Source: Lantana camara (Eukaryota > Streptophyta > Magnoliopsida > Lamiales > Verbenaceae). From it: a stretch of DNA of 64,000 nt. Under the pieces are notes generated by a model. It was not told the origin of the DNA. It saw nothing but the letters and a program-made list of their open reading frames with translations, and did not search any database. Positions 10,953 to 21,994 of the stretch are shown here, piece after piece. The stretch is from the NCBI GenBank assembly GCA_037501455.1, contig CM074861.1, positions 98,371,001 through 98,435,000 on the forward strand, given 5' to 3'. Positions within the stretch are counted from its first letter, which is position 1. Every line of letters starts with the position of its first letter. The translations under genes and the position numbers were made by a program.

Positions 10953-12419
10953 TTAGTTGCCCCCAATATTTTCCTGGCGGTCTGTATCCACTTGCTGAAT
11001 TTGATTTCTTTGATGATACATGATACTTCTTTTGCCCCCATCGACATCTGATAAAGTTGTGATGCTGGTGGTATTCACTTGTATAGTATCTCCATCGTCA
11101 AGGATGATCATTCCATTATTTACAAGTTCCATGATCTTTTCTTTAATCACAAAACACTTTTCTGTGGGGTGACTAATGACTTGATGATACTTGCAATATT
11201 TAGGGTCATCAACCCTTCCACTTTCATTTGGACGTTTTGGTTTGGGGAGCTCAATCAACTTCTTAGCTAATAGTTCATCAAAGATATCGGGTACATCTGA
11301 GTCTAAAAAGGGATATTCTTTTTCTTGATTTCTCGTTGAGAAGTTAACTTCACGATTGACAATAACGAGTTCCAAATCATGAGCACGAGTAGCCAATTCT
11401 TCAAAGTTGCGAGGTTTGATTCCTTGTAATATATAGAGAAGTTCCCAGTTCATCCCCTGAATGCACATTTCAATTGCGGATATTTCTGAGAGTTTGTCTT
11501 TGCAGTTGAGGCTTAGTGATCGCCAACGGTTAATGAAATCCACAACGGGTTCATCTTTCCACTGTTTCGCATTGGTAAGTTCAATCATGCTTACTGTACG
11601 GCGGGTGCTGTAGAAACGATTCAAGAACTCTATTTCCATTTGGTTCCAACTGTCAATCGATTCTGGCTCTAAATCGACATACCAATCGAAAGCATTTCCT
11701 TTAAGTGACCGCACAAATTGTTTCACCAGATGATCATTATACGTCCCCGCATTGTTGCATGTTTCCACAAAATGAGCGACATGTTGCTTTGGATTGCCCT
11801 TTCCATCAAATTGCTGAAAACTTGGTGGTTGATAACCCATCGGCATCCTCAAAAAATCAATGCGTTTAGTGTATGGCTTTGAGTATGTTGGAGAATTTTG
11901 CAAGGGTACACCATACTGAGCTCTAATTGTGTTGATTATCATGTCTTGCAAATCTTGCACAGATAGGGCGGCGATGGATGCAGTAGAGTGATTAGGCTTT
12001 GACCCAGAGTCATGTTGTGGAGACAAGTTCACTCGCTTTCCATCTACAGTGGCTTGAACCGAAAGGTTTTGAGGGTTACGAGTAGACTGACTAGGATCGC
12101 CATTTTCTAACTTATTTATAAGTTGAGCAATCTGAAAGTCTTTATCCTCCAAAGTCTTTTGCAAGTTAGCCATTGTTTGAGCCATTAGGGCAACTTGCTC
12201 TTCGAGAGTCATAGTCTCCGTCTCTTCAGTAAAATGAGTTTCCTTTGATTTAGTTTCCTTGGGGGTAGAAGGGGTTGAACCATCCGATGATCTCGAGTCA
12301 TTTAGGTGACCATTTGTAGAAGACTGCACAGTGCCATCAATTTCTTTGCTCTTCAGATTGGGTTCGTTCACGCCATCAACTCCCTTGTTCTTCGGGTTGG
12401 GTTGATTTTTAGGAGCCAT
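10953..12419 (-). CDS. Stand-alone retrotransposon gag protein (488 aa)
   Basis: An intact ORF beginning MAPKNQPNPKNKG with a charged, low-complexity N-terminus. A short coiled-coil-like stretch around residues 90-110 (EEQVALMAQTMANLQKTLED) is followed by the retrotransposon gag (capsid) core, about residues 200-340, with FDGKGNPKQHVAHFVETCNN and LKGNAFDWYVDLEP. Near residue 420 is the degenerate Cys/His segment KYCKYHQVISHPTEKC. The protein stops shortly after, where the related polyprotein at 1-2314 continues into protease. It should assemble virus-like particles and package element RNA, but it cannot replicate on its own. An intact frame in an element without pol suggests either selection to keep gag or simply youth. 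Confidence 0.92.
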   Translation of the reverse strand: MAPKNQPNPKNKGVDGVNEPNLKSKEIDGTVQSSTNGHLNDSRSSDGSTPSTPKETKSKETHFTEETETMTLEEQVALMAQTMANLQKTLEDKDFQIAQLINKLENGDPSQSTRNPQNLSVQATVDGKRVNLSPQHDSGSKPNHSTASIAALSVQDLQDMIINTIRAQYGVPLQNSPTYSKPYTKRIDFLRMPMGYQPPSFQQFDGKGNPKQHVAHFVETCNNAGTYNDHLVKQFVRSLKGNAFDWYVDLEPESIDSWNQMEIEFLNRFYSTRRTVSMIELTNAKQWKDEPVVDFINRWRSLSLNCKDKLSEISAIEMCIQGMNWELLYILQGIKPRNFEELATRAHDLELVIVNREVNFSTRNQEKEYPFLDSDVPDIFDELLAKKLIELPKPKRPNESGRVDDPKYCKYHQVISHPTEKCFVIKEKIMELVNNGMIILDDGDTIQVNTTSITTLSDVDGGKRSIMYHQRNQIQQVDTDRQENIGGN

Positions 12420-12492
12420 CGAGTATTCGTTAACTTTTGGTATGAAAAGGAAGAGATGAGAGGTAAGATCTGTCCCACTGGGCGTGCCAATC

Positions 12493-13449
12493 TGTTTGCA
12501 CTAAAAATTCGTGTTTATTGATTTTTAGTCAATATCGAATAAATAATACAAATTATTTGAAAATTAAAGTACAAGTGGGTCTTCGATCTTCACTTGATCC
12601 TCTGATTCTTCCTTCAGATTTAAAGTTGTTGAATCTTCAAACGGTTCTTGATGAATTTGGGGTTTGATCTTCTTCAACTTCAAATTAGACTTGAAATAAC
12701 GTTAATCCGTAGGTCCTTCGACTTGTTTACGAATCAAACGCCGGATTTTGGAGAATTCCGTCAAGAACGCCTTCGAACTCGTTGGTAATTCCGTGGATTT
12801 AACTTGAATATAACGCCGATTCGCCGGTAAAACGCCTTGATAGCGGATCAAACGCCTTGATTTGGTAACTTCGGGGAAGAAAGGTTTTTAGCCTTCTTCT
12901 TGAACTTGCAGAAAGGTTTTTAGTCTTTCTTGAATTCGTAGAGAGGTTTTTAGCCTCTTGCACTTGTAGAGAGGTTTTTAGCCTCTTGAACTTGTAGAAA
13001 GGTTTTTAGCCTTTCTTGAATTCGTAGAGAGGTTTTTAGCCTCTCTTGAATTCGCGTTGTGTGTTGAATGAACAACCCATGACCTCTTTATATAGGCATA
13101 GGATTCAAGACTTGTTGCTCAAGTCAAAGTTTATTTAATAATTATCTCTTTATATTTTTATTTTTTTAAGAGATAATATCAAATAAGACTTGAATTTGAT
13201 TGGTCTGTGTGATGCAATAAGCCACATGTCGCCATATGATTTGTCTTGGCTTTCTTTGACTGCAAGACTTGATTTGATTGGTTAAAACATGTCACTTTGA
13301 CACGTGTCATCACTTGATTTGTTGATAAAATAAACATTATAATACCAATTTAATTTTAACTATTTAACTTTGAAATTAAATTTAGGATAATTTCAAAATA
13401 TTAAATAGCCAACTAAATTAATAAAATAAAGTTTATTTATCCGTCTACA
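12493..13449 (-). repeat. 5' LTR of the gag-only element
   Basis: 957 bp, TG...CA, matching 9352-10280 except for one extra 28-bp unit (near 12980-13010) and a few substitutions, for example at positions matching 9956 and 10087. In element orientation this copy should carry the promoter. The primer-binding site follows immediately on the minus strand. Confidence 0.93.
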
Positions 13450-13671
13450 ATTATAATTTACACTCAGTTAAAAATCAACATTAATTTGGAGTAGACGAAT
13501 TCAGATTTGATTTTTCCTCCATTGTTAGGTGAATATGAATGCATGAATATTTTTTTTTGGTGAAAATGAATGCATGAAATGATATCGAGCAATGAGAATT
13601 TAATTTAACATATTCTCATTAATGTCGAATTAATTGATACGCGCTCACCATAAGATAAATACTTTTAAACT

Positions 13672-14314
13672 ATGATGCATGGATACATGTACGTCGACAC
13701 GGATAGACACAACACGGATACGATGACATAGATTCTTTTAAAAAATTTAGAACACAACACGGTTATATTATATATTAATAAATATACTTATATCTATTAA
13801 TTAATTCATAATAAGATATTTATAAGAGTAATCAATGTTATAAATTTAAATAAATATCAAATTCAAAAGGCCAACAGGGGTTGGTCAAATGGTTCAAGGA
13901 TTCTTTCTCGAAGGCAATGTCCCGAGTTTGAACTCTCTGGTCACTTGGGGGTGTGTGTTTAAAAAAAAATAAAATTCAGTAATTAAAGTCCTTATAAATA
14001 ACATTACTACATTTTGTGGTGTCACGATATTATGAATAAAAATTCAAAATAAAAAACTTAAATCAATATAATATATTTTTTTAATAAATTTATAATTTTT
14101 TTTTGAATATATATATATAATCCTCAAATTTTTAGAAAAAAATATAATTTTTTTTTTAAAGCTTCCTAGGTCCGACATGTGTCCCTGCCGTGTCGGATTT
14201 TTTATTTTATTTTATTTTAAAATTTGGATATTTTTTGCTGTGTCCGAACTGCATCCGTATCCGACACGCGTTCGACACTACATGGATAAAAAATTGAAGT
14301 GTCCGTGCATCAGA
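13672..14314. repeat. Dispersed repeat with inverted ends
   Basis: The left end (GATGCATGGATACATGTACG then CGACACGGATA) and the right end (CGACACTACATGG ... GTGTCCGTGCATCAGAGC) form loose inverted copies about 640 bp apart. The interior is AT-rich. A SINE-like sequence at 13871-13972 has inserted within it. Fragments of the same family appear at 3706-3852 and 32215-32310. No certain target duplication was found, so the type is open. Confidence 0.5.
13871..13972 (+). mobile_element. tRNA-derived SINE-like element
   Basis: About 100 bp with a tRNA-like 5' region: an A-box-like segment TTGGTCAAATGGTTCAAGG and, 25-30 bp later, a B-box-like CGAGTTTGAACTC. It finishes GGGTGTGTGTTT followed by an A-rich tail. 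A second copy in the opposite orientation lies at 40024-40111 and shares the middle block TTCTTTCTCGAAG and the GGGTGTGTGTTT end. Two copies with the same tail, and promoter boxes in the right order, point to a SINE. It is far from a functional tRNA gene because the cloverleaf cannot be closed. Confidence 0.6.
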
Positions 14315-14329
14315 GCTTTTAACTGATAT

Positions 14330-15128
14330 GACTTAGTCGAACCAATAAAACGAGAAGAAAGGTAGTTTGCACGAATGCACATGGTTGATTAAAGTAAGTT
14401 AGCTAGAGTACTTAGTGTGAGTTGAGTAATATGGGACCACAGGAATTGAGAGCAAAATATATGAATAATATTAATGTTTGTTCATATATTGTTCATTATT
14501 GGACATTGGTAGGTATTGGGTTGGCATTTGCTAAGGCTGAGGTCATATGCTATCTACGCAATCTTTTGTGCAGAAAATGCATCAGACTACATATATGGTT
14601 TAGATGTTATTCTACCAACATTACTGTTTTTTCAACCATAGTATTAATACATATTCATAACGAAAGAGATCAATATTAAATGCTTCGTTTCGTAATCTTA
14701 TTCGACTCGGTAAATTTCTTGATACGTAATCATTCGTGAGTTCGATTTATACACACGTCATTTATGCAAATTAGTAGAATACGGAGTGGAATACACAAAG
14801 TGAAATAGAAGATTGGTTCCGGTGTGTTGGGCGTGTTTATGAAATTTCGAATTTGGATGGAGTTTGAAGTTGTTAACAAAGTTATAAGAAATTTATATTT
14901 TGAAAATGTTGATAGTCTGAAAGTATAAAATTAGACTGGTACATACACATACAACCCGTTTATAGTTTTGGATAATTACAGATACACCCCCTAACCTCAG
15001 GAACGTTGTGCCTCGAGGAATTTGAGTTCATGCATGTTGAAGATAAACTTTCTAAAACATGGGAAGTTTGATAAAATTTCATCAGTTTTCTGAATTGGGA
15101 TAAAATTTAATGGACACTAACCCGACCA
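14330..15128. repeat. Copy 1 of a duplicated 0.8-kb segment
   Basis: This stretch aligns along almost its whole length, at moderate identity, with 31980-32923. Shared landmarks are GTGTGAGTTGAGTAATATGG, TACCAACATTACTGTTTTTT, ATAGTATTAATACATATTCA, ATACACCCCCTAACCTCAGG and TTTCTGAATTGGGATAAAAT. Copy 2 carries an extra segment of about 150 bp (about 32158-32310). The embedded TTTTGGATAATTAC...ACACCCCCTAACCTCAGG part resembles MITE ends in this genome. No protein is encoded, and the ORF at 14422-14679 is not conserved in copy 2. Confidence 0.75.
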
Positions 15129-15592
15129 GAGTTAGCGTCATTTATTATCTCCGTTTTGAACTTATTTGATATCATGATGTGATTCCGGTTTTACGTTTAA
15201 CGGGTGTATTTTTGCCCTTGTTTTAGGTTCATATTGCTTAGAGGTAATTCACGATGAAAACAACGCCAGAAACGGAGCATTAGATGCCGAGAAGATGAGA
15301 ACCGTAGGGCTTAAAAGCCACATTCAAGCTCAGTCATTTTAAAGGCTATTCAAGGTTCAGTTTATATTTGCGAGAATGACCGTTCAATCAAACCTTCTTC
15401 CACGCTCTGGCAATAATAACGACCTAGTTCAATTACGCGAACGGCCGTTCAGGCAAATTTTCACCTTTTGTGAGGCCATTTGTTGTTCCAGGAGGTGTTT
15501 TTATACGTGAGGATTAACACTTATAATTATCTTGTCAATTCAGAATCTATTCTGTCCGAAAACAATTACTCCGATTTTTAGTATATGTGACA
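15129..15592. other. Gene-free stretch
   Basis: No coding region, RNA gene or clear repeat structure was recognised here. Base composition is less AT-biased around 15240-15480 than in the surroundings. Confidence 0.4.
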
Positions 15593-15600
15593 CTTAAAAA

Positions 15601-15802
15601 CAGGGACGGAGCCAGGATTCAGTGTCGCCGGGGGCGAAAATTTAAAGTATAAAAAATAAAGTGGCAAAATATTTAATTGGGGAGAAGTTAAAATATCAAA
15701 AAATTAATTGATAAAAATATAAATATATTAAAAATATACATATAAAAATTAAAAATTATCAAAATGGCCGCTCCCCCTGCCCCCCACCTGGCTCCGTCAT
15801 TG
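15601..15802. mobile_element. hAT-type MITE with 8-bp target duplication
   Basis: A 202-bp element starting CAGGGACGGAGCCAGGATTC and ending CACCTGGCTCCGTCATTG, so the ends are imperfect inverted repeats (CA..GACGGAGCCAGG). It is flanked by a perfect 8-bp duplication CTTAAAAA (15593-15600 and 15803-15810), typical of hAT transposons. G-rich and C-rich patches lie just inside the ends. Relatives are at 61533-61721 and, as a single end, at 36250-36270. Confidence 0.88.
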
Positions 15803-15810
15803 CTTAAAAA

Positions 15811-16199
15811 AAATATCATTTTGTTCTATCATATCATAAAGTAATATATCATGTTCTTAAATGGAAAAAAAAAATAATTATTGAGTTAAATAAAATTAAG
15901 GTCCGACATTTTAATATGTGAATATTAATTAGTTGTTTAAAGTCAGATAAAATGTATTAGATTTTTCGTTTTTTTAATTCATTAAATAACTGAAAATAAA
16001 AAGAAATGAAAAAGAGTTTCTAATAAAAGAATTTAAAAACGAAATATTGAAATTATAATACGACATGAAGTCTAACAAGACTTGAATCCTTAAAGAATTA
16101 TACGAATTTTCTTTCTTTTTTTAATTTCTCTTTGAATAATTGAAATTAAAAAGAAATAAAAAAGAGTTTAAGTATCCAAATTCCAAAACTAAAAATTAA
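15811..16199. other. Gene-free AT-rich stretch
   Basis: Very AT-rich, with two weakly similar blocks (15960-16045 and 16110-16180, both with GAAATGAAAAAGAGTTT-like text) suggesting an old local duplication. No coding signal is present. Its last nine bases plus the next nine form the target duplication of the MULE that follows. Confidence 0.4.
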
Positions 16200-16208
16200 A
16201 ATAATCAA

Positions 16209-16335
16209 GGGAAAAATACAAAATCAGGATACCAACTCTACCCAACTAGCGTTTTCGGGACACTAAATTTTTCGGCGACAAAAGTGTCCAGTAACTCTGA
16301 AAATCTGTCATTTTTAGGACGATGCTCGCCGGATT
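16209..16335 (+). repeat. Left terminal inverted repeat of MULE-1
   Basis: 127 bp that match the reverse complement of 21859-21985 apart from a handful of substitutions. It includes the words ACTCTACCCAACTAGCGTTT and ACGATGCTCGCCGGATT. Transposase-binding sites in Mutator elements lie in such repeats, but no site can be pinpointed here. Confidence 0.92.
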
Positions 16336-17070
16336 CCACTGTTTCTCACCGGGGCATATGGGGACGTGTCATTTTTGATGATGTGGAAGGTGACAACATT
16401 GTCACGTCAGATAATGTGTACACGTATAATGTGTACATTACGTGGATGGTGGGTCCCACGAACTTAATATCTTAATTTGAAACAGAAGCGTATTGAGGAA
16501 GCTTCTCTGACGGTTCATTTCCCAATGCTCAAACCTTGCATCAGAGAACCAATTTCTCCCAAAACTTTCCCTCTGACATTTCGAAGGAAAAAACACAGCA
16601 CTTTCAGCGATTTGCACTAGAGATTGAAGTTAAAAAACCCTACATTTTGCAGCGTTGATAGTGAGTGTTCGTTGGCGAAGAAGTTTGGTTGCGCCATGGT
16701 GCGAGTGAGGTCCGAGGGGTTGATGAAGGTCCCCACCCCTGTATCGTAAGTGCCACAATATGCTTTCTTTCTTGCTTTGAAGATTCCTTTACAGTTTCCT
16801 ATCGATTAAATGAAGATTCCTCTGTCTCATGTTGTGTATGTGGGGTATCAGTGATTTTTTAAACTTTGGAATTGTGTGATGTGGTTTAAAATAAGGTTTT
16901 AATGGTCCCCTTTGTCCCTTGATGGTCCCATTTTTTGTTCCCCCGTTTGTCCCCATTGTTAATTGAGGGTCTTTGGTTGGTGTATACATTAAAGAAATAC
17001 CAAAAAATGGAAGTATTGAAGCTTTATTTGTTTTTTACTTTCAATCATTTCAGATCCGGATTCAAATTCT

Positions 17071-20000
17071 TTGACATTAGCCATATATTATGGGGGAAAG
17101 GCAGTGTTGGGGGAGTACGAAGGTGGTAAGGTTAGGAAGATTGACTATGTGGACAGAGACAAGCTTAAGTTTGAGCAACTGAAAGAATATGTGCAGGACT
17201 TGTTTGTGGAGGGGTCTGTAATTAGGTGGTATGTACCAGTGCAAGGGGGGTATAAGTTGTTGCTGTCTAACTTAGAACTACGCAGGTATGCAAAGAAATA
17301 CATGGGTAAGGTAAGGGAATATCCGTTAGTCTTTGACACTGTGATTCCAGAAGACACCCATGATGCGGGTGGGGGGTCAGGTAATGAAGATAGATGTAAC
17401 GAAGGAAATGATGGTGTAAATGAACAAAATGTTTGTGTAAATGAAGAAAATGATGGTGAGACCAAAGAAAATGATGGTGTTAACGAAGAAAATAATGATG
17501 TAAACGGGGATAATAATGGTCTTAATGAAACTAAAGACACTGATTCTGAACATAATGTAATTGATGAGAATGTGGAAGATAATGAAACTGAGGATAAGGA
17601 GATTGAAGTAGAGGTCAGGTATGAATTAGGTGGTGATGCTAGGATGAGAAGAGAGTCCAGTGTGGAATTTTTAAGTAGAGCAGAAGCCACCAAAGAGTGG
17701 ATAGATGAATATAACAGAAGATATCCAGGAGTTCCTAGACAATCTGTTGAGGCTGATGTTATTGATGATGTGCATGGAGATGTGCCTGATTATGATTCAG
17801 ATGAGTCTGATCAAGAGTTCTGTGTGTCTAATGAGAGTGTTGGTCCTGATGATGATTTAGAATTTGATGATGTTGTTGATAATGGTATAGAACCTGATTT
17901 TAATGTTAAGAGTGATCCACTTAGGGATGATGTTGTATTCATGGACTTTGATGTGGTGTATGATTCAGCTGAGGACAGTGATTTTGTTCCTAAGGAAGTG
18001 CAGGATAGTTCAATAGATGACAGTGATTTTGAGGACTATGTGAGTGCAAGTGCTGAGTTCAAAAATGGTGATGATGAGTCTAATTCTGAGTCTTCAGATA
18101 GTAGTTTTAGTATGGATGATGTAGTAGGAAATGGGGCTGAGGATTTTGACATGGGTAGGGTTTCTGCTGATGAGGCTGAACCTGTACATTTCCCAGCCTT
18201 CAACGTGGATAACATATTTGACCCCACTTTCTATCTTGGCCAAACATTTCTTGACAAAGATACATTCAAGTTGGCTGTAAATTCATATGCAATAAAGACA
18301 AGGAGATCACTGGGGTTTACTAAAAGTTGTGCACAAAGGTGTTATGTTAAATGTGATAATAACAGAAAATGTCCTTTTAAGCTCAATGCAATGATTTACC
18401 CAGGAGAGAAGGAAACTTATGTATTAAGAGAGATCAATCTTGAACATGTTTGTGCTGAGTCATACAATGTGAAGAATCTGAAAAACCCATGGCTTGTTGC
18501 AAGATATGTCGCCTTGTTTAAGTCAGACCCTAAGAGGAATGTTATGGGGTGGAGAGCAGATGTACAAGAGCAACTAGATGTAGATGTTTCTGTTTCGCAG
18601 GCCTATAGGGCTAAGAGAAAGGCTGTTGAGAAGCTTGAGGGTGACCCAGATTTTCAGTACACCAAACTGTGGGACTATGCAAGTGAATTGAGGAAGACCA
18701 ATCCAGATTCCACTGTGATTTTAGGGACTGATGACAGCGAGGGAGATCTTAGGTTCTCCAAATTCTATGTTTGTTTTAAGGCGATGAAAACTGGATTCAA
18801 AAATTGCAGACCCATAATAGGGGTTGACGGTTGTTTTCTGAAAGGACCCCATGGTGGGGTACTTCTTACTGCTGTGGGTGTTGACCCAAACAATAGCATC
18901 TTCCCTATAGCTTATGCAGTAGTATCCATAGAGAATAAGGAGAATTGGGATTGGTTCTTCAATGTCCTTAAAACTGATCTTCAACTAGGGACTGGGCAAG
19001 GATTCACATTTATTAGTGACAAGCAAAAGGGGTTGATCAATGCACTACCTGAGGTATTTCCCGCAGCAGAGATCAGATTTTGTGTTAGGCACCTGATAGT
19101 CAATTTAAACAGTGCTGGTCATAAAGGGTTAGACCTGAAGAATGTTGTGTACAAGGCTGCGAATGCTACAACAATGGGTGCATTTAGAGCTGCAATGAAG
19201 CAAATGAGGTTGAAGCATCCAGGTCAGACCACATAATTTATAGTTTTTTCAATAAGCTTCATTTTCTGAATGCAACTGACTTTTATGTCTGGACTTTAAT
19301 TGCAGGTGCGTATGAGTGGTTCATGGACAAGCACCCTTCACAGTGGTCCAAAAGCCATTTCATGGAAATTTGCAAATGTGATCAGCTGCTGAATAACTCA
19401 TGTGAGTCATTCAACAGCTCAATCTTGCCAGCCAGGGAAAAACCCATCCTAACCATGCTAGAATGGATAAGAGAGTACCTCATGAAACTGCTACAAAAAT
19501 CAAGGGAAGAAGCTAGAAAATGGGAAGGTCAGTGGTTGATTTTTAACTCTACTCATTTGTAATTTACATGAGATACAATAACTTCGGTTTTTTTAATTAC
19601 AGAATTGTTGTGCCCAAGAATTGCTGACATACTTGTACACAATGGAAAGGGAGTTAGTGGCTGTAGACCTATCAAAGCTTCAAGGTGCGATTTTCAAATT
19701 CAGACAATTGATGGATCACAATATGCAGTCAACTTGGATGATAGGGTCTGCTCATGTAGAGGTTGGCAACTATCTGGTATTCCCTGCACCCATGCTTTGT
19801 CTGCTATCAACCATGAGAAGATGGATGCAGTAGATTTTGTGGATGCATGCTATACAGTTACCTCCTACAACCAAGTGTACTCAGGTATAATTTACCCAAT
19901 TTCTGGCCATGATGTATGGGGCCCAACAATGTGTATTCCACCATTACCTCCCAACTTTGGGAGAAAGCCAGGGAGACCAAAGAAATTGAGAAGGAGAGGC

Positions 20001-20834
20001 AAAGATGAAGATGAAGGAAATAGCAAGAAGAAGAATAAGAAGGGCAGTCGAACACAAAAACTTAGAAGATTCCAGACCACAATTCACTGTCAACATTGTC
20101 GCAGGTCTGGACACAATACACTGTCTTGTCCTGATTTGCCCCAAAGTACAGTACGGATAATGGACAGGCTCTTTGATAAAGCTAGAAAGGGTTTTGAGGC
20201 TGAGGTATTTTTCCAAATTTTAAGTGTATGTACATAAAATTAAAGAGATTACTAACAAATTCTATTTTGTAATCCAGGCCGGACCATCCCTTGTTGATGA
20301 AATCAATGAGAGTACAGAGGCTGAGAGAAATGAAGACAAGGCTGAGGTAATTCTGCCAATTAAATACATGCACCAAAAACTTATAGTGATACTTACAATG
20401 TCATCTCTATAATCCAGGAACCTCCTGTGATCTTACCCCCAATTCAGGTGACACAAACACAATCAGAAGTTATTGAGGAGACTCAGGTAGTGGATGGTAC
20501 ACCATATGTGTACAATGATGAGCCTACCAATGCGGGTCTGTTTGAGCAGCTTCAACTAGGGAACAAAGATCAGGTCATTGAAAGGAACAGACCAGTAACA
20601 ACAGTTAGAGAGATAAGAGACTCATTGCTGAGGAAGAATGCAAAGAGAAAGGGTAAAGCCAAGAACATTCAGCAGGGAATCAGAATGAGAGTTCCGCCTA
20701 CCATGCTTAATTCAACTGTTGTCATGTCTCAGTCCAGTGTTTGTAGCCCTATGACAACGAAGAACATCATTGTTGCAGGAGGGAAAAAATTCTTATCATT
20801 GTCCAGTCCATCAAAGGAGGATAACACTTTGTAG
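17071..20834 (+). CDS. Mutator-type transposase of MULE-1 (about 1,153 aa, five or more exons)
   Basis: Predicted exons: 17071-19222, 19306-19527, 19603-20204, 20278-20346 and 20418-20834, joining in frame. The protein begins with a PB1/MuDR N-terminal-like segment (TLAIYYGGKAVLGEYEGGKV), then a long acidic, Asn/Asp/Glu-rich region (about residues 100-370). Next come the MuDR DNA-binding domain (FYLGQTFLDKDTFK ... CPFKLNA ... HVCAESYN) and the MULE catalytic core: first Asp in GVDGCFLKG, second in FISDKQKGL, with the CVRHL helix after it. Exon 3 supplies a SWIM zinc finger (CSCRGWQLSGIPCTHALSAI), a basic stretch, and a CCHC knuckle CQHCRRSGHNTLSC. The true start is unsettled. The frame has no ATG before residue 76, and TTG at 17071 follows a good acceptor (ATTTCAG at 17047-17053), so an upstream exon probably supplies the start. 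A donor-like GTAAGT lies at 16746, but ATG 16696 spliced to 17054 gives the wrong phase. Confidence 0.9.
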
Positions 20835-21193
20835 TTTGATTGTCTGTTGTTTATAAGTACATTGAGCTGTGCTCAACTGCTTTTTGAATTTATGGTAGCT
20901 CAAACTTTAAGGTAACAGATTTTGGTATTACAAAATGGATGTTTTTGTAAGCACATGGATGTTTTTGTAAGCACGTGGATGTTTTCTGACTACTGGAGAA
21001 ATGTTTGCTGTTTACGGTTTTCATTCTCTTTGGGCATTACAATCTCTACATGTATGCTTCTCATTCCCTTCGTCCTTAACATTAGATTAACAACATGATA
21101 ACACTCTAACAACACTCTAACATTGAACACAATAAGGGATTGAAACATGAAAACCCATTTATTTCCATTTCATAATTTTAAGCAAGGGAGCAG

Positions 21194-21550
21194 CTACACT
21201 TTCATCATGCCAACAAGGACAACAACCACAACAAGCATAACACAAAGCATAAAGATGTAAACCCTAGCAACAGTTCTTTTGAGTTTTCTCTCCGCCATTT
21301 CCAACTCTGCTTCAAGCTTGTTAATCTTCTTCAGTAGGCCCGGAATAATAAGCTTGCTCCTATCGCACATCTCTGGATCAACCCACCGAAAGAAGCGACA
21401 AGCCGAATCGGGGCAGCAGTAGAAGCGTCGTCCGGGATTGCTAGCCTTCCACGTGGTGCGCACAACTGATATCTTCCCACAGTAACAATGGGTGTTGTTG
21501 TCGGGAATGGGAAACCTGAAGTCGGGGGTAAAAGAAGCTTGCGAAGCCAT
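21194..21550 (-). CDS. Tail-anchored GRF-type zinc-finger protein of MULE-1 (118 aa)
   Basis: A single-exon ORF starting MASQASFTPDF. Residues about 22-58 fit a GRF-type zinc finger: CYCGK, about 20 residues, then GRRFYCC, then a final Cys in ACRFFRWVD. A Lys/Glu-rich coiled-coil-like helix follows (KKINKLEAELEMAERKLKR), then one hydrophobic C-terminal segment (residues about 96-115) ending the protein, so it looks tail-anchored. GRF fingers bind single-stranded nucleic acid in several DNA-repair proteins; that role here is inference. It converges on the transposase gene, and its start lies 308 bp inside the right inverted repeat. MULE-2 carries a related gene in the same place (30949-31359). 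Confidence 0.85.
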   Translation of the reverse strand: MASQASFTPDFRFPIPDNNTHCYCGKISVVRTTWKASNPGRRFYCCPDSACRFFRWVDPEMCDRSKLIIPGLLKKINKLEAELEMAERKLKRTVARVYIFMLCVMLVVVVVLVGMMKV

Positions 21551-21858
21551 TTCTGTGTTGCTATTTCCTCTCTTCTTACCTGCGTACCTTCAAAATTCTT
21601 TAGGGCAAAAAGAGTGAGGTCAGGGTATTAAATAAGTGAAGGAGAAAGCTTTGACCTGACCAAAACAGTAACTTCACTCTTGTTGGTTTTGGAGGGAAAA
21701 TTTCCCCCCTAAATAAATCGTGTTCTTTGGAGAAAAACGCATTCATCTTTTAGTCATGGTATTTACATAGCTGGACATGTTTTTCTGAGTCACAAGACAT
21801 GTCAATACCAATGTGTGCTGTTTAATTTCCACGTCAGCAATTTTATCCTAGTCACCAA

Positions 21859-21985
21859 AATCCGGCGAGCATCGTCCTAAAAATGCCAGATTTTCAGAGT
21901 TACTGGACACTTTTGTCGCCAGAAAATTTAGTGTCCCGAAAACGCTAGTTGGGTAGAGTTGGTATCCTGATTTTGTATTTTTCCC
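21859..21985 (-). repeat. Right terminal inverted repeat of MULE-1
   Basis: Partner of 16209-16335. Differences include TTTTCTGGCGAC here against TTTTTCGGCGAC on the left, and TGGCATTTTTAGG against TGTCATTTTTAGG. High similarity between the two repeats suggests recent activity. Confidence 0.92.
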
Positions 21986-21994
21986 AATAATCAA

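Larger units (their letters stand above)
9352..13449 (-). mobile_element. Gag-only Ty3-type LTR retrotransposon, complete insertion
   Basis: The element is 4,098 bp and sits between perfect 5-bp target duplications ATTAT (9347-9351 and 13450-13454). In element orientation the order is 5' LTR (13449-12493), primer-binding site beginning TTGGCACGCCCAGTGGGA just inside it (about 12490-12473), gag ORF (12419-10953), a tandem-repeat tract (10940-10485), a purine-rich tract AAGTGGGGGCATT (about 10295-10281), and 3' LTR (10280-9352). Protease, reverse transcriptase, RNase H and integrase are absent. Ends and priming sites look intact, so mobilisation would need enzymes from a related full-length element such as the one at 1-3301. 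The two LTRs differ by one 28-bp repeat unit and only a few substitutions, so the insertion is young. Confidence 0.95.
16209..21985 (+). mobile_element. Mutator-like element 1 (MULE-1), two-gene, apparently complete
   Basis: A 5,777-bp DNA transposon with terminal inverted repeats of about 127 bp (16209-16335 and 21859-21985; outermost bases GGGAAAAATACAAAATCAGG) that differ at only a few positions. A perfect 9-bp target duplication AATAATCAA flanks it (16200-16208 and 21986-21994). It carries a spliced transposase gene on the plus strand (17071-20834) and a short GRF zinc-finger gene on the minus strand (21194-21550). The two genes converge, with 359 bp between stops. The left inverted repeat would lie at the 5' side of the transposase gene and the right one at the 5' side of the GRF gene, so each repeat could act as a promoter. 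Both frames are open. Confidence 0.93.

Noticed and set aside
13871..13972. A tRNA gene
   Set aside because: Only promoter-box-like words are present; no acceptor stem or anticodon arm can be folded, and the A-tail and second copy point to a SINE.
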